NCBI GenBank assembly: GCA_021234155.1
Contig: JAJEKV010000085.1
Location: 3,668,706 to 3,732,705 of the forward strand
DNA length: 64,000 nt
Source: Isoetes taiwanensis
Taxonomy: Eukaryota; Streptophyta; Lycopodiopsida; Isoetales; Isoetaceae
Direction: 5' to 3'
The translations under genes and the position numbers were made by a program. The number at the start of each line of letters is the position of its first letter. The first letter of the stretch is position 1. Below are positions 53,985 to 64,000 of this stretch, in pieces. A model generated the notes under the pieces. That model saw nothing but the letters and a program-made list of their open reading frames with translations. It was not told the origin of the DNA and ran no database searches.

Positions 53985-56900
53985 CTTGCTACCACTCATA
54001 AACCCCACAGCTCTTCAAACGAGTTTACCAACTAGAGCAGTTAGTTGAGGCAAGCCGAGAAATGCATATATTGGTTCTTCATGGTCAATAGTTAGGAAAT
54101 CTTTGCATGGCAAACATCCAAAACTTTTCAAGAAGGTGATTTGGTTTTACTTTATGATTCGTTAAAAATTTTCGAGGGAGTTAAAGTTGAATGGCTTGGT
54201 CCTTATCAAATTGTTCAAGTGGTACAACCAGCGTTTTCAAAATTTGGCAGAATTAGATGGCACTCTATTACCTTTCGGCTCAAACAATTTCATACAGCAG
54301 TCTGACGATCCTATACACGATGGCGACAAGAATCAGATCCACCGGATAGTGACTAAAAGCTGCATATTTATATTATAGGAGGAAAATTTCCAAAATGTGG
54401 GTATCCCATCTACTTCCCATATAGGCCCGTGGGCTAAACTACCAAATGGGCAACGCCTATTTACAAAATCCCTGTTTAAAACCCTCTACTTTCGGGGTTG
54501 GGAGCAAAGGTTATCTTGAGGATGTGGTAGTAGTTTTGCTCGAAGGGATCCCGGCGAACCGATAAAGACCACCTCCATGGCATTGCCACCGGGGTCTGGG
54601 ATGTCGACCATCCCACTACACCACCGTCCATAGGAATGCCGCGGTTAAACATTTCTAGAGGTCAAGATCATTCATCTTGCGGGGTAATCCACTCTGGCGG
54701 TTAGTCGGCATAGTCGCGATTTAAGTTCGGCGGCCATGCTCACGATCATGGCGGTGTCGGCGACTTCGACCAGCGCTGGTCTTATATAGCCAAACCGGTG
54801 GCACCAATGCGGCGTGGACCAATCAGCCAATGCATGCAGCGTGGTTGCAAAGGCTCTTTCTAAATCCGAATCTTTTTCTCCCGCCCATATCTAGCCATGG
54901 TACCTTCGACTCTTCCCTTTTTATGATATCCCACTTAGAGTTGCCGGCCATTAAATGACATTCCTTCCTTTCATGCCCGTCCGGACATTAATGTTTGTAC
55001 CTTTGCCAGGCATCACCTGATTGGTTCATTCCGCGTCTCATCTCCACCCGTTCGCAGCTTCTCCCTTAAGCCCTTGGGGCTTAGCCAAATTTTTGCCTCT
55101 CAGCTCACTCGCCCCATCTATCACCACGGCACCATCGCTTGTTCTTTGTTTCATTCTCATCCAGCCCCATAAGCAGGTTTAATGCGTCCTAAAACCTTTC
55201 GACTATCTTGGTTTTAGTCTTGCGCTCTCCCGCCCTCCAGTTCTTCCGGTTCCGTTCCCTTAGGGCTTGGCCCGGCTGCTCCACCAGAGGCCCTCAACTT
55301 CCAGCCACGCTCCCGCGGGATCACCGCACTTTTGGTCGGTGACCTTCTCAACACCCACCTTTCATGAAAGCCCTAGCAGGTCAGTGGGCGGGCAGCCATG
55401 GGCTTTTATGCATTCTCCACCGAGAACTCCACGCGCAAATCGGGAACAAGCGGAAGCGGTTTGTCCTCATATTATCAACGGCGGGAAGGATGCGCCACCA
55501 CGCGATTCGATGGCACCACCATTTTGCTTACTCGGTTACGCTTTCTAGGTATTCCACCTTCCTCTTGCAAGACCCTTCTTTATCTTGGGCTGCCTTACCG
55601 GGACCGGGATGTCACTTTCGGTATGGCCGTGACTCCTTATCAAACCAACATGCATCGACTCACAAACATTGCCAAGACCCGCGATACTTTTGTAAAGTTT
55701 AAGTGGCAAAATTCTATGGGTATTCCATCAAGAATACCCATATCAATAAACCGTTTATAACATTGTCATTATGGTAGTCTATTCCACATCCTATTGATTG
55801 TACAACTTTTGTTCCCTCAGCCTTCTCCATGAAATTGATCACATCCGTGCCACACCTTCTTCGGCTTAGACACTGCTGGGTGCTCACCTCCAGGCCATCA
55901 TCCGTCATTATATACATCACCCTTGGGTCCCCTTCCACTTCTCGTGCATCCACTCATTAATCCTTTCATTCCCTTCCTCAAAACCAGCGGTGAGGCTTCC
56001 TGAAGCCCTCCTCCTTCTCACGGTCATGTTCAATAACCGCTTCAAGCCCATTTACGTCTCTTCTTCCTCCCACGAAAACCATGCCTACCACTTCTCATCA
56101 AAATTCTCCGGGCGTCATAGACCCATCACCAACGGGCCACGCCCTCCCACCTTCTCGCCAAGCCGTATCAATACCGACAAGATGTCCAAGTTGTAGTTCT
56201 CAAACTACTGAGGACTCCCAAAACGTCTTCATGAATGGTGTTCAAGCCTACATGGAGGCCCACGGGAAGCCGTTCACGGGGGATCTTCAAAAGCGCCAAC
56301 ACGCCAAGTTCAATCCACGGAAGACAAGCTTCAACACAAAAGCACGCGAGGCTCTTTACAGACCCGTGAAGATCTCAGAATGCACAAGATGGAACAAGCA
56401 CGCTGGCGACCAGCGAGCTTTCATTACAATCCACAATTCAAGAATTGCTTGAGCGGAACAAAGACAAGGATAAACTCCTTGGTGACAAGGATAAAGCCAT
56501 TCGCGAGATCTTAACACCATGTATCTTGAGCTCTCTCAAAATTACAACACTCAACTTCAAGAGCTCAAGGAGCGAACGACTCCCACTCTCCAAACCCGGT
56601 GACCATGGTTTGCCAAAATCGGGTCACATCTCTTAGGACTCGACTACGAAGCACAAAACAAAATTAATTGCGTCGGGTACGCCGATTGCCACGCGACTAC
56701 ATACTCACGGGCAATCCTCTTCACGCAGGCGGAACTCTCACAGGCCGGTTCCGTGATCAATCACGTCTCTTTCGAAAAGGATAATCCGGATCCGTGACCT
56801 CGAACATCAACTCCGACAAAGGCTGCTCAATCGGAAAAAAGCCCAAAATAAACAAAGGGGCTATATTATTATTGCTAGTCGCATTCACGTGGATTTCTCT

Positions 56901-58637
56901 ACTCCTTCGATTATCACGGATTATGTGGTTGCCGGCCACCTTTTTCTTACGAGTGACGCAGCGGGCCAGCCGGACTTAATGCCACCCACTACGTGGCCGT
57001 GGATTTCCGCCGAGGATCGGCCTTTTGACGAAGACAAAGGTTTACTCATGTGCTCTCTTAGTATTTGATCAAATCAGCTGAGGATCGGATTTGGTCATCT
57101 TCAGTTGTTCACCCTATTTACATTTTCATGATTTCTACGGCTGATACAAGACAGAGTTGGGAGATGAGGCACATCGGTTTTTCCGCGACAACCCTCATGC
57201 CCATTGGCATTATTAGAAACCAATCCATATTCTACGGATCCCTTTCGGACCAACACTCCTCAGACTTGAGTATCTGCACGAGCTTGCTCGTATTTACCTC
57301 TATGGCAAGCTGAAAGCAGTGCGGGCGGATAAAGATCTTGTTTGAGAATTGAGGGCGTGCTCGGTACACGCCAAGGTTTGGCTCAATCTCCTTATGCTTC
57401 ATTAGGCGCCGCTGAGTTTCTTAGGCGTCCGTTTGGACAAAGGTCACGGGAAGACCGGGTGGACTCCTCCTGGATTCTCGTGGATCTCCGATGGGATCTG
57501 GCGTTTTCTTCGGCAGCTCAATTGGGAAAATGGTGCCACCTTGGACCACACGAATTGGATATATATTGCCAATGGCGTGGTTGGCAAACACGCTCATCTT
57601 GTCCATAGCCTTGATGCCTTCTTGGAGAATGCCGCCACCTCACCGGATCCTTGAGTTCACCGTCAGGCCGGCTTCGCTTCTCTCCTGTTGCCCTTTCTGC
57701 TTAAATCGCTAAATAGCGTCCTATCTTTTATTGCAACCCGAATGCCGTCGATTGCCTTGACATCGGTTTCCTGCCTTCTCATGGAATGCCGGTTCGTCCC
57801 TTCTGAGGCCCATGCTGCCCTTGAAGACATAATGCGCTCGGATTTCTCATTGACGCTCATCTTGCCATTGGGCTCAACACTCCTGAAGCTCTTCAAACAT
57901 GCCAAGATCTCATTGGCAACTATCATAATGGCCCGCGTCCTCACACTTTCGTGAGGATGAATTTCAAAGGCTTGCTGGGTTTCCGCATCATCGAAACACT
58001 TCCCCTTTTTTTCACCACCTGTGTGGTTTGGTGGGGAGGTTAGTCTGTGACGTCCAAATGGGAGGACTATTCATGCCAATGACGGAGTCAAGGCCAAGGA
58101 TCCCGATCAGTTTAAGTCGGTCGTCAAAGGCCCCCACGAAGCCCAAGCCGCCCGGCCAAGCCCCTGAGACCACGAAGGCCGGGCACGAAAGAGGTCGGCA
58201 ACCAGACAAGTGGCCAGGCCGTCACCGCCCGGCGTCGGCTGTCGGCGTGACCGGAGCACCTCAAGAGCACCGCCCATATTCTGAGTTCAGGCCTCCTTCT
58301 AGGAGTCGCACCGAAATTAGTCCAGTGTCTATATTGGGCCAAAGGCCATTGTACTATATATATGAGTAGAGCTACCCTTCACGGGCTAGATGAGTTTTGG
58401 TCTTTATCTTGCTTACGCTTTCTCTCGATTCGCGAGCTCATGTATCTGAGTGATATCAAAGAGTTTTGTTCTCTTCCTTGTGTTCTTCATTGTTCTTCTT
58501 GTTCTTTTTCTCTTTTCTCTTTTCTCTTCCTTAGTTTCTTTTGCCAAATCCGGCGTGACCGCGCTACGGGATTCTCTGTTTGATCCACGGGTCCTCAGAG
58601 GGGCTGTCTTGCGAGGGTTCGAACCAGACCCCAAACA
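53985..58637 (+). mobile_element. Second copy of the gypsy 3' half (pol end, ORF3, LTR)
   Basis: Corresponds to 26,402-31,174. GPY/F module remnant at 54,120-54,260, ORF3 remnants 55,264-57,960, LTR at 58,038-58,637 ending CCAAACA before TAAGG. There is no gag, protease, RT or 5' LTR. All coding frames are broken by the copy-2 error pattern. Confidence 0.9.
58038..58637 (+). repeat. Copy-2 gypsy LTR
   Basis: Matches 30,570-31,174, including the initial GGTTAG shared with the 3' LTR and not the 5' LTR, which proves that copy 2 derives from the 3' side of the same insertion. Confidence 0.9.
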
Positions 58638-60001
58638 TAAGGCCCATTTTCACATGGCCTTATCCTGGTAAGCAAGCGCCACCGCGCCCCGCCCCATGGT
58701 GCCACGTGGCATCCCATGTGAACCACAACTTATATTAACCTAAACCCTAACCTAGACCCTTTCGACCCTAGCACCGGGAACCTTCTTTTACTCCAAACTG
58801 GTTTTGGTGCCATTCTTGTGGCATAGCCTGGAACAGGCATCTCAAAGTGTGGACTTCGATCTTGGAAAGCTGATTGGGAGAGGATTGCTTTAGGAACAGG
58901 TATGTGGAGTAGTGCTCTTAGTAGTTCATCTAGAAATTGACACTCGAGGATGGGTTAAATATTTACATATCTAGAGTAGAGCCATCCTAGAACCCTTGTT
59001 CAACATCTTGAATCTAATCAAGGAACCTAAGCTGTAAGTTAGATATGTATGATTAAGTTAAGATGTTCTTATGATATTATCATGATATGATGTTATGTGA
59101 TGTTGGTTGATCATGTTTGCTCCTCTTGTATTGGGAAGGGGTAGAACCCTGGTAGCCATTATGTAGTATGCTCCTAGTTTAGACCCCTTGGTTCCTATTA
59201 TTATCGGTGCGTGCATAGGAGGGCCCCGGGGCTCACGGGGGCTATGGCCATCTCGACACACATACTTGGGGCTAGAGGTGATGCGGGAGGGAGGATCCCC
59301 TGGCGGCGTGGCTGTCGAGAGGATCCCCAGCCGGGCTGGGCCTATGGTGAGGTCACTTTGAGGCGGGCATGGGTCCCACACCTCACAGGGCAATGGTGTC
59401 GCTCTGCCTCTTAGGAGTTGGTGTCGGCGCTCCCTATTTTGGGGGGATTAAGTCGGATCACGAATCGTGTGTTATTAAGCCCGCGGTTCTCTAACCAGTG
59501 GAACCTCTCTAGACCCGGGGAAGGAAGGTGCAACCCTTCGATCTCATCCGGGCCAGGGGTGATGCAGCTTTGGTAATGATGGGTGCCATGAGATTTAGCG
59601 TATCCGAAAAAAGGCTAGGAGTCATGTCAAAGCCCGATCCTAGCCTACACTACCTGCTCTATCTTGAGAGGCCCCAGCGGTCAGTCAACCTCCTTAAAGA
59701 GTGGAACTTTGGGGTAGAAGCTCGATGTTTTATGGCATATGTTTATCTCCTTTGCGGTTATGGATATGTGGATGGGCTACCCTTCTCGGTAGTATGATGT
59801 GTTGTTATTGCTAGTTCTAACATTTATGCTTCGGCGTGATAGGAGCCTATAGGGGGAAAGGCATAAAGACACCTTAGTGTCCCCTTCCGCACTAAGGTGA
59901 TCCCACGGGATAGGCGGAGAACCCCGTCGGGTCCGAAAGGGCCGGATGGGGGGATTTTTTACGATGTGGGAGGGCCCGTATATTTTTTGAGGGACATCAC
60001 A
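58638..60001 (+). mobile_element. Second copy of the outer LTR remainder
   Basis: Corresponds to 31,175-32,556 and ends GGGACATCACA. The PBS that follows reads TGGTATT; the CAGAGCGATG part is missing, another loss at a CAG. Confidence 0.85.
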
Positions 60002-60577
60002 ATGGTATTTTCTTGGTTGACGGGAACTAGCAGAGACCATGTCCCCTAATAGTAGTCTAACAGGCCTAGTAGGGTGTGGAATGAAAATTCCACCATGGAA
60101 CCTCGAAATAGGAGAAAAAAATTTTCTCCCAGGTAGTGGTCGTAAAGAAAAACTAAGTTGTTAGAGAAGGGCAAAAGAATGAGTCCAATTAACATTCTAG
60201 TAAAATTGGAGTGGAGATTATGCATTAGCATCAAATTCATCCAAAACGGTCGGGAAAATCATTTAGATCCGGTAGGCGTGAAAAATGAAGCAAATCCATA
60301 ATTAACACTTCAAACCATTAGAAAATTAATTTCATGGTATAATATAGTATTAAAAAATATACTAATACGAGATAATTAATAAAGGGGCCTAGTTAATAGG
60401 CCTATTAATGGTAGGAGAATATTCCCTAGAGCATCTTCCTTTTAAATATCTTCTTCCACATTGTTGGCTTTTCAAAGAAATGGCAAGGCAACCTTGCATC
60501 AAATTAAATATTATAGTATCTATATACTGATTTGCTATTTGCTAATGAATGACCATTAGTTTTTATGAATGAAGATG

Positions 60578-61385
60578 TTACGGCTATTGATGGCGGCAAT
60601 TCTTGGCGAATTTGGCAAGTCGTGGCGATCTTCACCTCGATCTCCCTCATCTTTAGCATGGCATTTGCAAAGTTTGAAGAACACCTTCTTGTTAGTGTTT
60701 TATTGAACCAAGTCGGGTTGTGGAGGGAGTCGGTGAGAAGGTTGCATCAAGTGAAGAGACCTTTGTTGTGAGTCAATCCAATATAATACTTGTGATCAAA
60801 CTTGGTGGAGGATTCATCCATGTCCGACCAATGTGGAGGTGTCGGTTTTGGGGGCAAGACTTTTAAGTTTTGTCGCGGGTTGGAATTGAGAGAGGGTGCA
60901 TATTGAAAGCGGTGCTAAAGTTGTAAAGTCGGTGTTGAAGGAGCTGCAATGTGAGAAGCCAATGCTATGACCACCTAATGCAAATACCGGCGGGTTAGTC
61001 TAACTTAATCCCATAACTAACTAACTAACTAACTAACTATGGCAGACTACTCAAAAACTTTACCGATAGGATGACCATTTCCTCTTGGGAGAGGCCTTTG
61101 AGGCAAAGATTTTGGTGGTAGGTCGATTGAAAGTGGGAGGAGGAAGGTTGTCATTGGCAAATGTCGGATGAAACGGTGCCATCTCTTTCGCGGATCTCAA
61201 CTTCCGTGAAGGACCTCGCCTGCACAATTTTACCACTTGTTTAACTTATTAGCCCACTCCATAGTTACAAGCTACTTACTTAGTTACTTAATGAAAATGA
61301 AAAATGAATACTTAGTTACCAAGACTACATCGTCCACGCTACCAAAAAGGCAACAATATCCCGCATTACCCACACCACGCCCATG
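60578..61385 (-). pseudogene. Second copy of the peroxidase fragment
   Basis: Corresponds to 33,151-33,980. Recognisable pieces on the minus strand include the NAMLKMREIEVK region, the GLFTSD region and the LTKIFASKGLSQEEMVILS region. Extra frameshifts relative to copy 1 lie at former CAG/CTG words (for example CTGGCAGTGGAGG against GTCGGGTTGTGGAGG). Everything said of copy 1 applies; nothing new is encoded. Confidence 0.8.
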
Positions 61386-62640
61386 ATGTACACCACACAA
61401 CTTTAGCATGAGAATCCATTTTCATTCTACTACTCATATTCTACTTTGTGACTTATAAGTATTAAATGATGTGTTTGGCACGGTGAATTTCATACCACAC
61501 ACCTTATTCTCGCAGATCATTTATAGAGCTCCAAGGGTAAATCACGTGGTTAGTAAGTATAACTCGAACGTGTGGTCTGCATGTCCTATGTATGATCACA
61601 TCAGATGAGGTAGTTGAACACTGCTTTATACAGTCTGATGATGTTCAACCTGCTTACAATAAGGTGAGAGAAGTATTTGAGCTTTCTACTTTGGTGAAGG
61701 ATATCACTTTAGGGTTTTATCCACCAAGGTTGATGTCACCGAGAAATTAGCTTTCATTCATATATAAAAGCCTGATTGTTATAGACTATTATGGAAAACA
61801 AGAAGATCGAATGTTTTACCCCAAATATATATATTGGATCTTGGTTTCTCTAAGCTCTAGATTGAGAAAGCAAGTGCTGGCAATGGATGACCATAACTTT
61901 AGTCAGCAATTGTGGAACGCCTTTTTTGTGCACTCCTAAAGTTGTAAGGTAGCATTTTGCTATGTGGTTACCCATGCATATTGATAATTGAGGTTCAAGT
62001 GTTGTGATATCACATCATAAAATTGCATAGCATAAAAATATTTAATTTTATATAAGATTTTATTTTATTTATGTAGAACACAATGTGATTTCCAATTGAA
62101 AATCCTAATGTTAAAAAGATGTAGCATTATGAAGTTGTACGTGATAGGATTTACTTCTTTTATACGTAAGAGGGATGTATGAAGTTTTGACATCATGCTT
62201 AAAAGATACCCAGAAATGTATGTGAAATTGCTCGTGCACATTTTGTTGTGTGTATGCATAAACATAGATAGATAAATATGTAGCAATTATTTTTATGTCA
62301 CATGGCAGCATCCCATAGGATATGAGCGTCCCTAAATGTCCCAAGAGAGACTTGAAATAAGACCAAAACACTAATCTTTATAACCATGTAACGTGATAGA
62401 AATAATCATAACGATGCATTTGATTCCCCGTTAAGGTTTTAAACCGCATTCCACCAAAGACGATATGGATTCTTTTGCTGAATTACACATTGTCCAGAAC
62501 AGGGTTTAAGCCAAGGATGCAAAGTGTTGCTTGAAATCGCTTGACAAGAACTATGACTGCACTTCATGATATTTTTTAAAATCCTCCCTTAGATGGCAGC
62601 CAAAGGCAATCATTGTACCAAACTACGACATATGCTCCCT

Positions 62641-64000
62641 ACAACATATTTTGAATCGCAGTCTCACATAGTTATGGAGCCGAATCTTACATTGTGGTTG
62701 AAGATCCCCATGGTACGTAGTCTATTGTGACAAGATGGATTAATTGAACTATGCCATAACCGTTATAAACATTGAGAATGGGCGTTATTAACCATCATGT
62801 TAAATATATATTGAATTGTAGCCAAGGGATTTGCATATTGAACCTTAGAATGCTCCAGTATGACTGAAATCTTGCATGGAGATATTGCATGGAGTTCAAA
62901 AGGGGGATATAGACCTAACATGAGCTTTGATAATAAAAAAACCCTTCTTCCTACTAATTATTCTCCTCTTCTATATGCCCTGCTTCTTGGGCTATGACTT
63001 CTTGAGGAGTATTATTCCTATATTCTAAGGAGGGCATGGAGAAATAGGAATTCCAATATCGAGCCGATGTAAAACCAACAAGATTCGAAAGAGCTATGAT
63101 AACTGCAGATGATACCATTGAGGTACTGCTCATGAGAATACCAACGAAGACAGGGGCTACTAATTTGCAGCCTAGATCAATTCATTCCATTACAGAGTTT
63201 TTATGCAAGTATACTGTAAGGTAAAGAAATAATCAATATTGCTAAGAGTTATTTTAAGATCATTTTGGTGCATGGAGCAGAGGAGCATGAATATGCGTAA
63301 GAAATGGGTTGACATATGCTCTCTACGACATATGCTCATAACAACATATTTTGACTTGCAGCCTCTATAGGTATGGAGCAGAATGGACATTGTCGTTGAA
63401 GATCCCCATGGTACGTAGTTTATTGTGACAGTGGATTAACTATGCCATAACCGTTATAAATACTTAGAATGGACGTTATTGACCATGTTGAATATATATT
63501 GCATTGTAACCAAGGGATTTGCATATTGAACCGCCCAAGTGTCACAGAAATATTTCATGGAGATATGCCATGGAGTTTAGAAGATTGATATAGACCTGGT
63601 ATGAGCTTTGGTAATAGAAAGCCCTTCTTCTTGCTAAGTATTCTCCTCTTCTGCTTCTTCGGCTATAACTTCTTGAGGGGGATTATTCCTATATTCTAAG
63701 GAGGGCATGGAGGAATAGACTGAATATAAGAGCCAATATTCAAAACCAACAAGATTCGAAAGAGCTATAATAACTGCAGATGACGCCACCGAAATACTGC
63801 TCATGAGAATACCAACGATGACATGGGCTATTAATTTGTAGCATAGGTCGATTCATTGCATTATAGAGTTTTTGTGCAAGTGTAATTGGTGTGTCTCCAA
63901 AAATAACAACTACCCTGTAAGGTAAAGAAATAATCAATATTGTTAAGAGCCATTTTAAGATCATATTGTGTTGTTTCTTGAGCTTGGAGATGTTCATAAG
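62641..64000 (-). repeat. Second copy of the membrane-exon tandem units (window ends inside)
   Basis: Units start at 62,641 and 63,341 (anchor ACAACATATTTTGA), matching 35,241 and 35,938. Nearly identical to copy 1 except a patch at 63,045-63,070. Confidence 0.85.

Larger units (their letters stand above)
53985..64000. repeat. Copy 2 of the large direct duplication (error-rich to about 62,460)
   Basis: Starts at CTTGCTACCACTCATA, shared with 26,402. From 53,985 to about 61,490 it differs from copy 1 every 10-20 bases, mostly where copy 1 has CAG or CTG (examples: CAGGACCAGG against CGGGACCGGG; TTTCTGTGG against TTTAAGTGG). From about 61,500 on it is identical over hundreds of bases, apart from small patches at 61,735-61,765, 62,318-62,455, 62,730-62,755 and 63,045-63,070. 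Do not use its frames as evidence of separate genes. Confidence 0.95.

Noticed and set aside
53985-61490. Reading copy 2 as an older, independently evolved element copy
   Set aside because: Flanking unique sequence is nearly identical and its LTR shares the 3' LTR first base, so both copies come from one insertion; the differences are context-bound rather than spread.
53985-61490. Repeat-induced point mutation or APOBEC-like editing of copy 2
   Set aside because: These give C-to-T/G-to-A changes; the observed changes are mainly A-to-G within CAG and small indels.
1-64000. tRNA, rRNA or organelle-derived genes
   Set aside because: I saw no cloverleaf, rRNA core or plastid/mitochondrial coding sequence; only tRNA-complementary PBS motifs of LTR elements.

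Overview
The window is nuclear DNA of a land plant. Three lines of evidence support this: GT-AG introns in a LURP-one-related (LOR) gene, a class III peroxidase fragment and a relic combining a universal-stress-protein (USP) domain with a protein kinase; plant-type LTR retrotransposons with tRNA-Asp and tRNA-iMet primer sites; and several LINE families. A relic of a bacterial-type beta-class DNA N4/N6 methyltransferase and LINEs ending in microsatellite tails make me lean towards a non-seed plant (fern, lycophyte or bryophyte). That placement is an inference. Most of the window is repeat; only one protein-coding gene (LOR, 13.1-14.1 kb) looks intact.

Layout. 0-2.6 kb: a decayed, intron-containing methyltransferase gene, with a possible ParB-like piece upstream, carrying a 16-bp palindrome repeated upstream, in an intron and at the stop codon. 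3.9-4.9 kb: a LINE ORF1 relic. 5.5 kb: a retroelement RNase H scrap. 8.0-18.05 kb: two roughly 2.5-3 kb inverted arms around a spacer that holds the LOR gene, a partial direct duplication of its 5' flank, a 46-bp-arm hairpin and a poly(A)-tailed retro-insertion. 18.7-19.5 kb: a LINE 3' end with an (AATTC)n tail. 20.05-32.56 kb: nested LTR elements. An 11.0-kb Ty3/gypsy element (LTRs, 5-bp TSD, PBS, gag, protease, RT, RNase H, integrase and a large extra 3' ORF) sits inside the roughly 1.5-kb LTR of another element that has a tRNA-iMet PBS. 33.15-33.98 kb: peroxidase fragment. 35.2-37.1 kb: three tandem copies of a short exon coding a hydrophobic segment. 37.7-38.2 kb: polypurine tract. 38.23-45.52 kb: a full-length LINE with an 11-bp TSD, its ORF1 split by a 321-bp MITE. 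47.4-48.3 kb: a decayed tandem repeat with a 123-bp MITE. 48.9-51.0 kb: a second LINE. 52.0-53.98 kb: the USP-kinase relic.

From 53,985 to the end of the window the sequence repeats 26,402-36,597. This behaves as the start of a second copy of a 27.58-kb unit, and the junction cuts the kinase gene. The two copies are essentially identical over long stretches after about 61.5 kb but riddled with changes over the transposon part. At most differences I compared, copy 1 reads CAG or CTG. This looks more like sequencing error at CHG-methylated cytosines in copy 2 than like evolution, so genes called in 53,985-62,460 should not be trusted base for base.

There is no operon-like logic here. The host genes are unrelated, and the window is best read as layers: old host fragments, LINE and LTR insertions, MITEs inside those, then a recent (real or assembly-made) 27.6-kb duplication.
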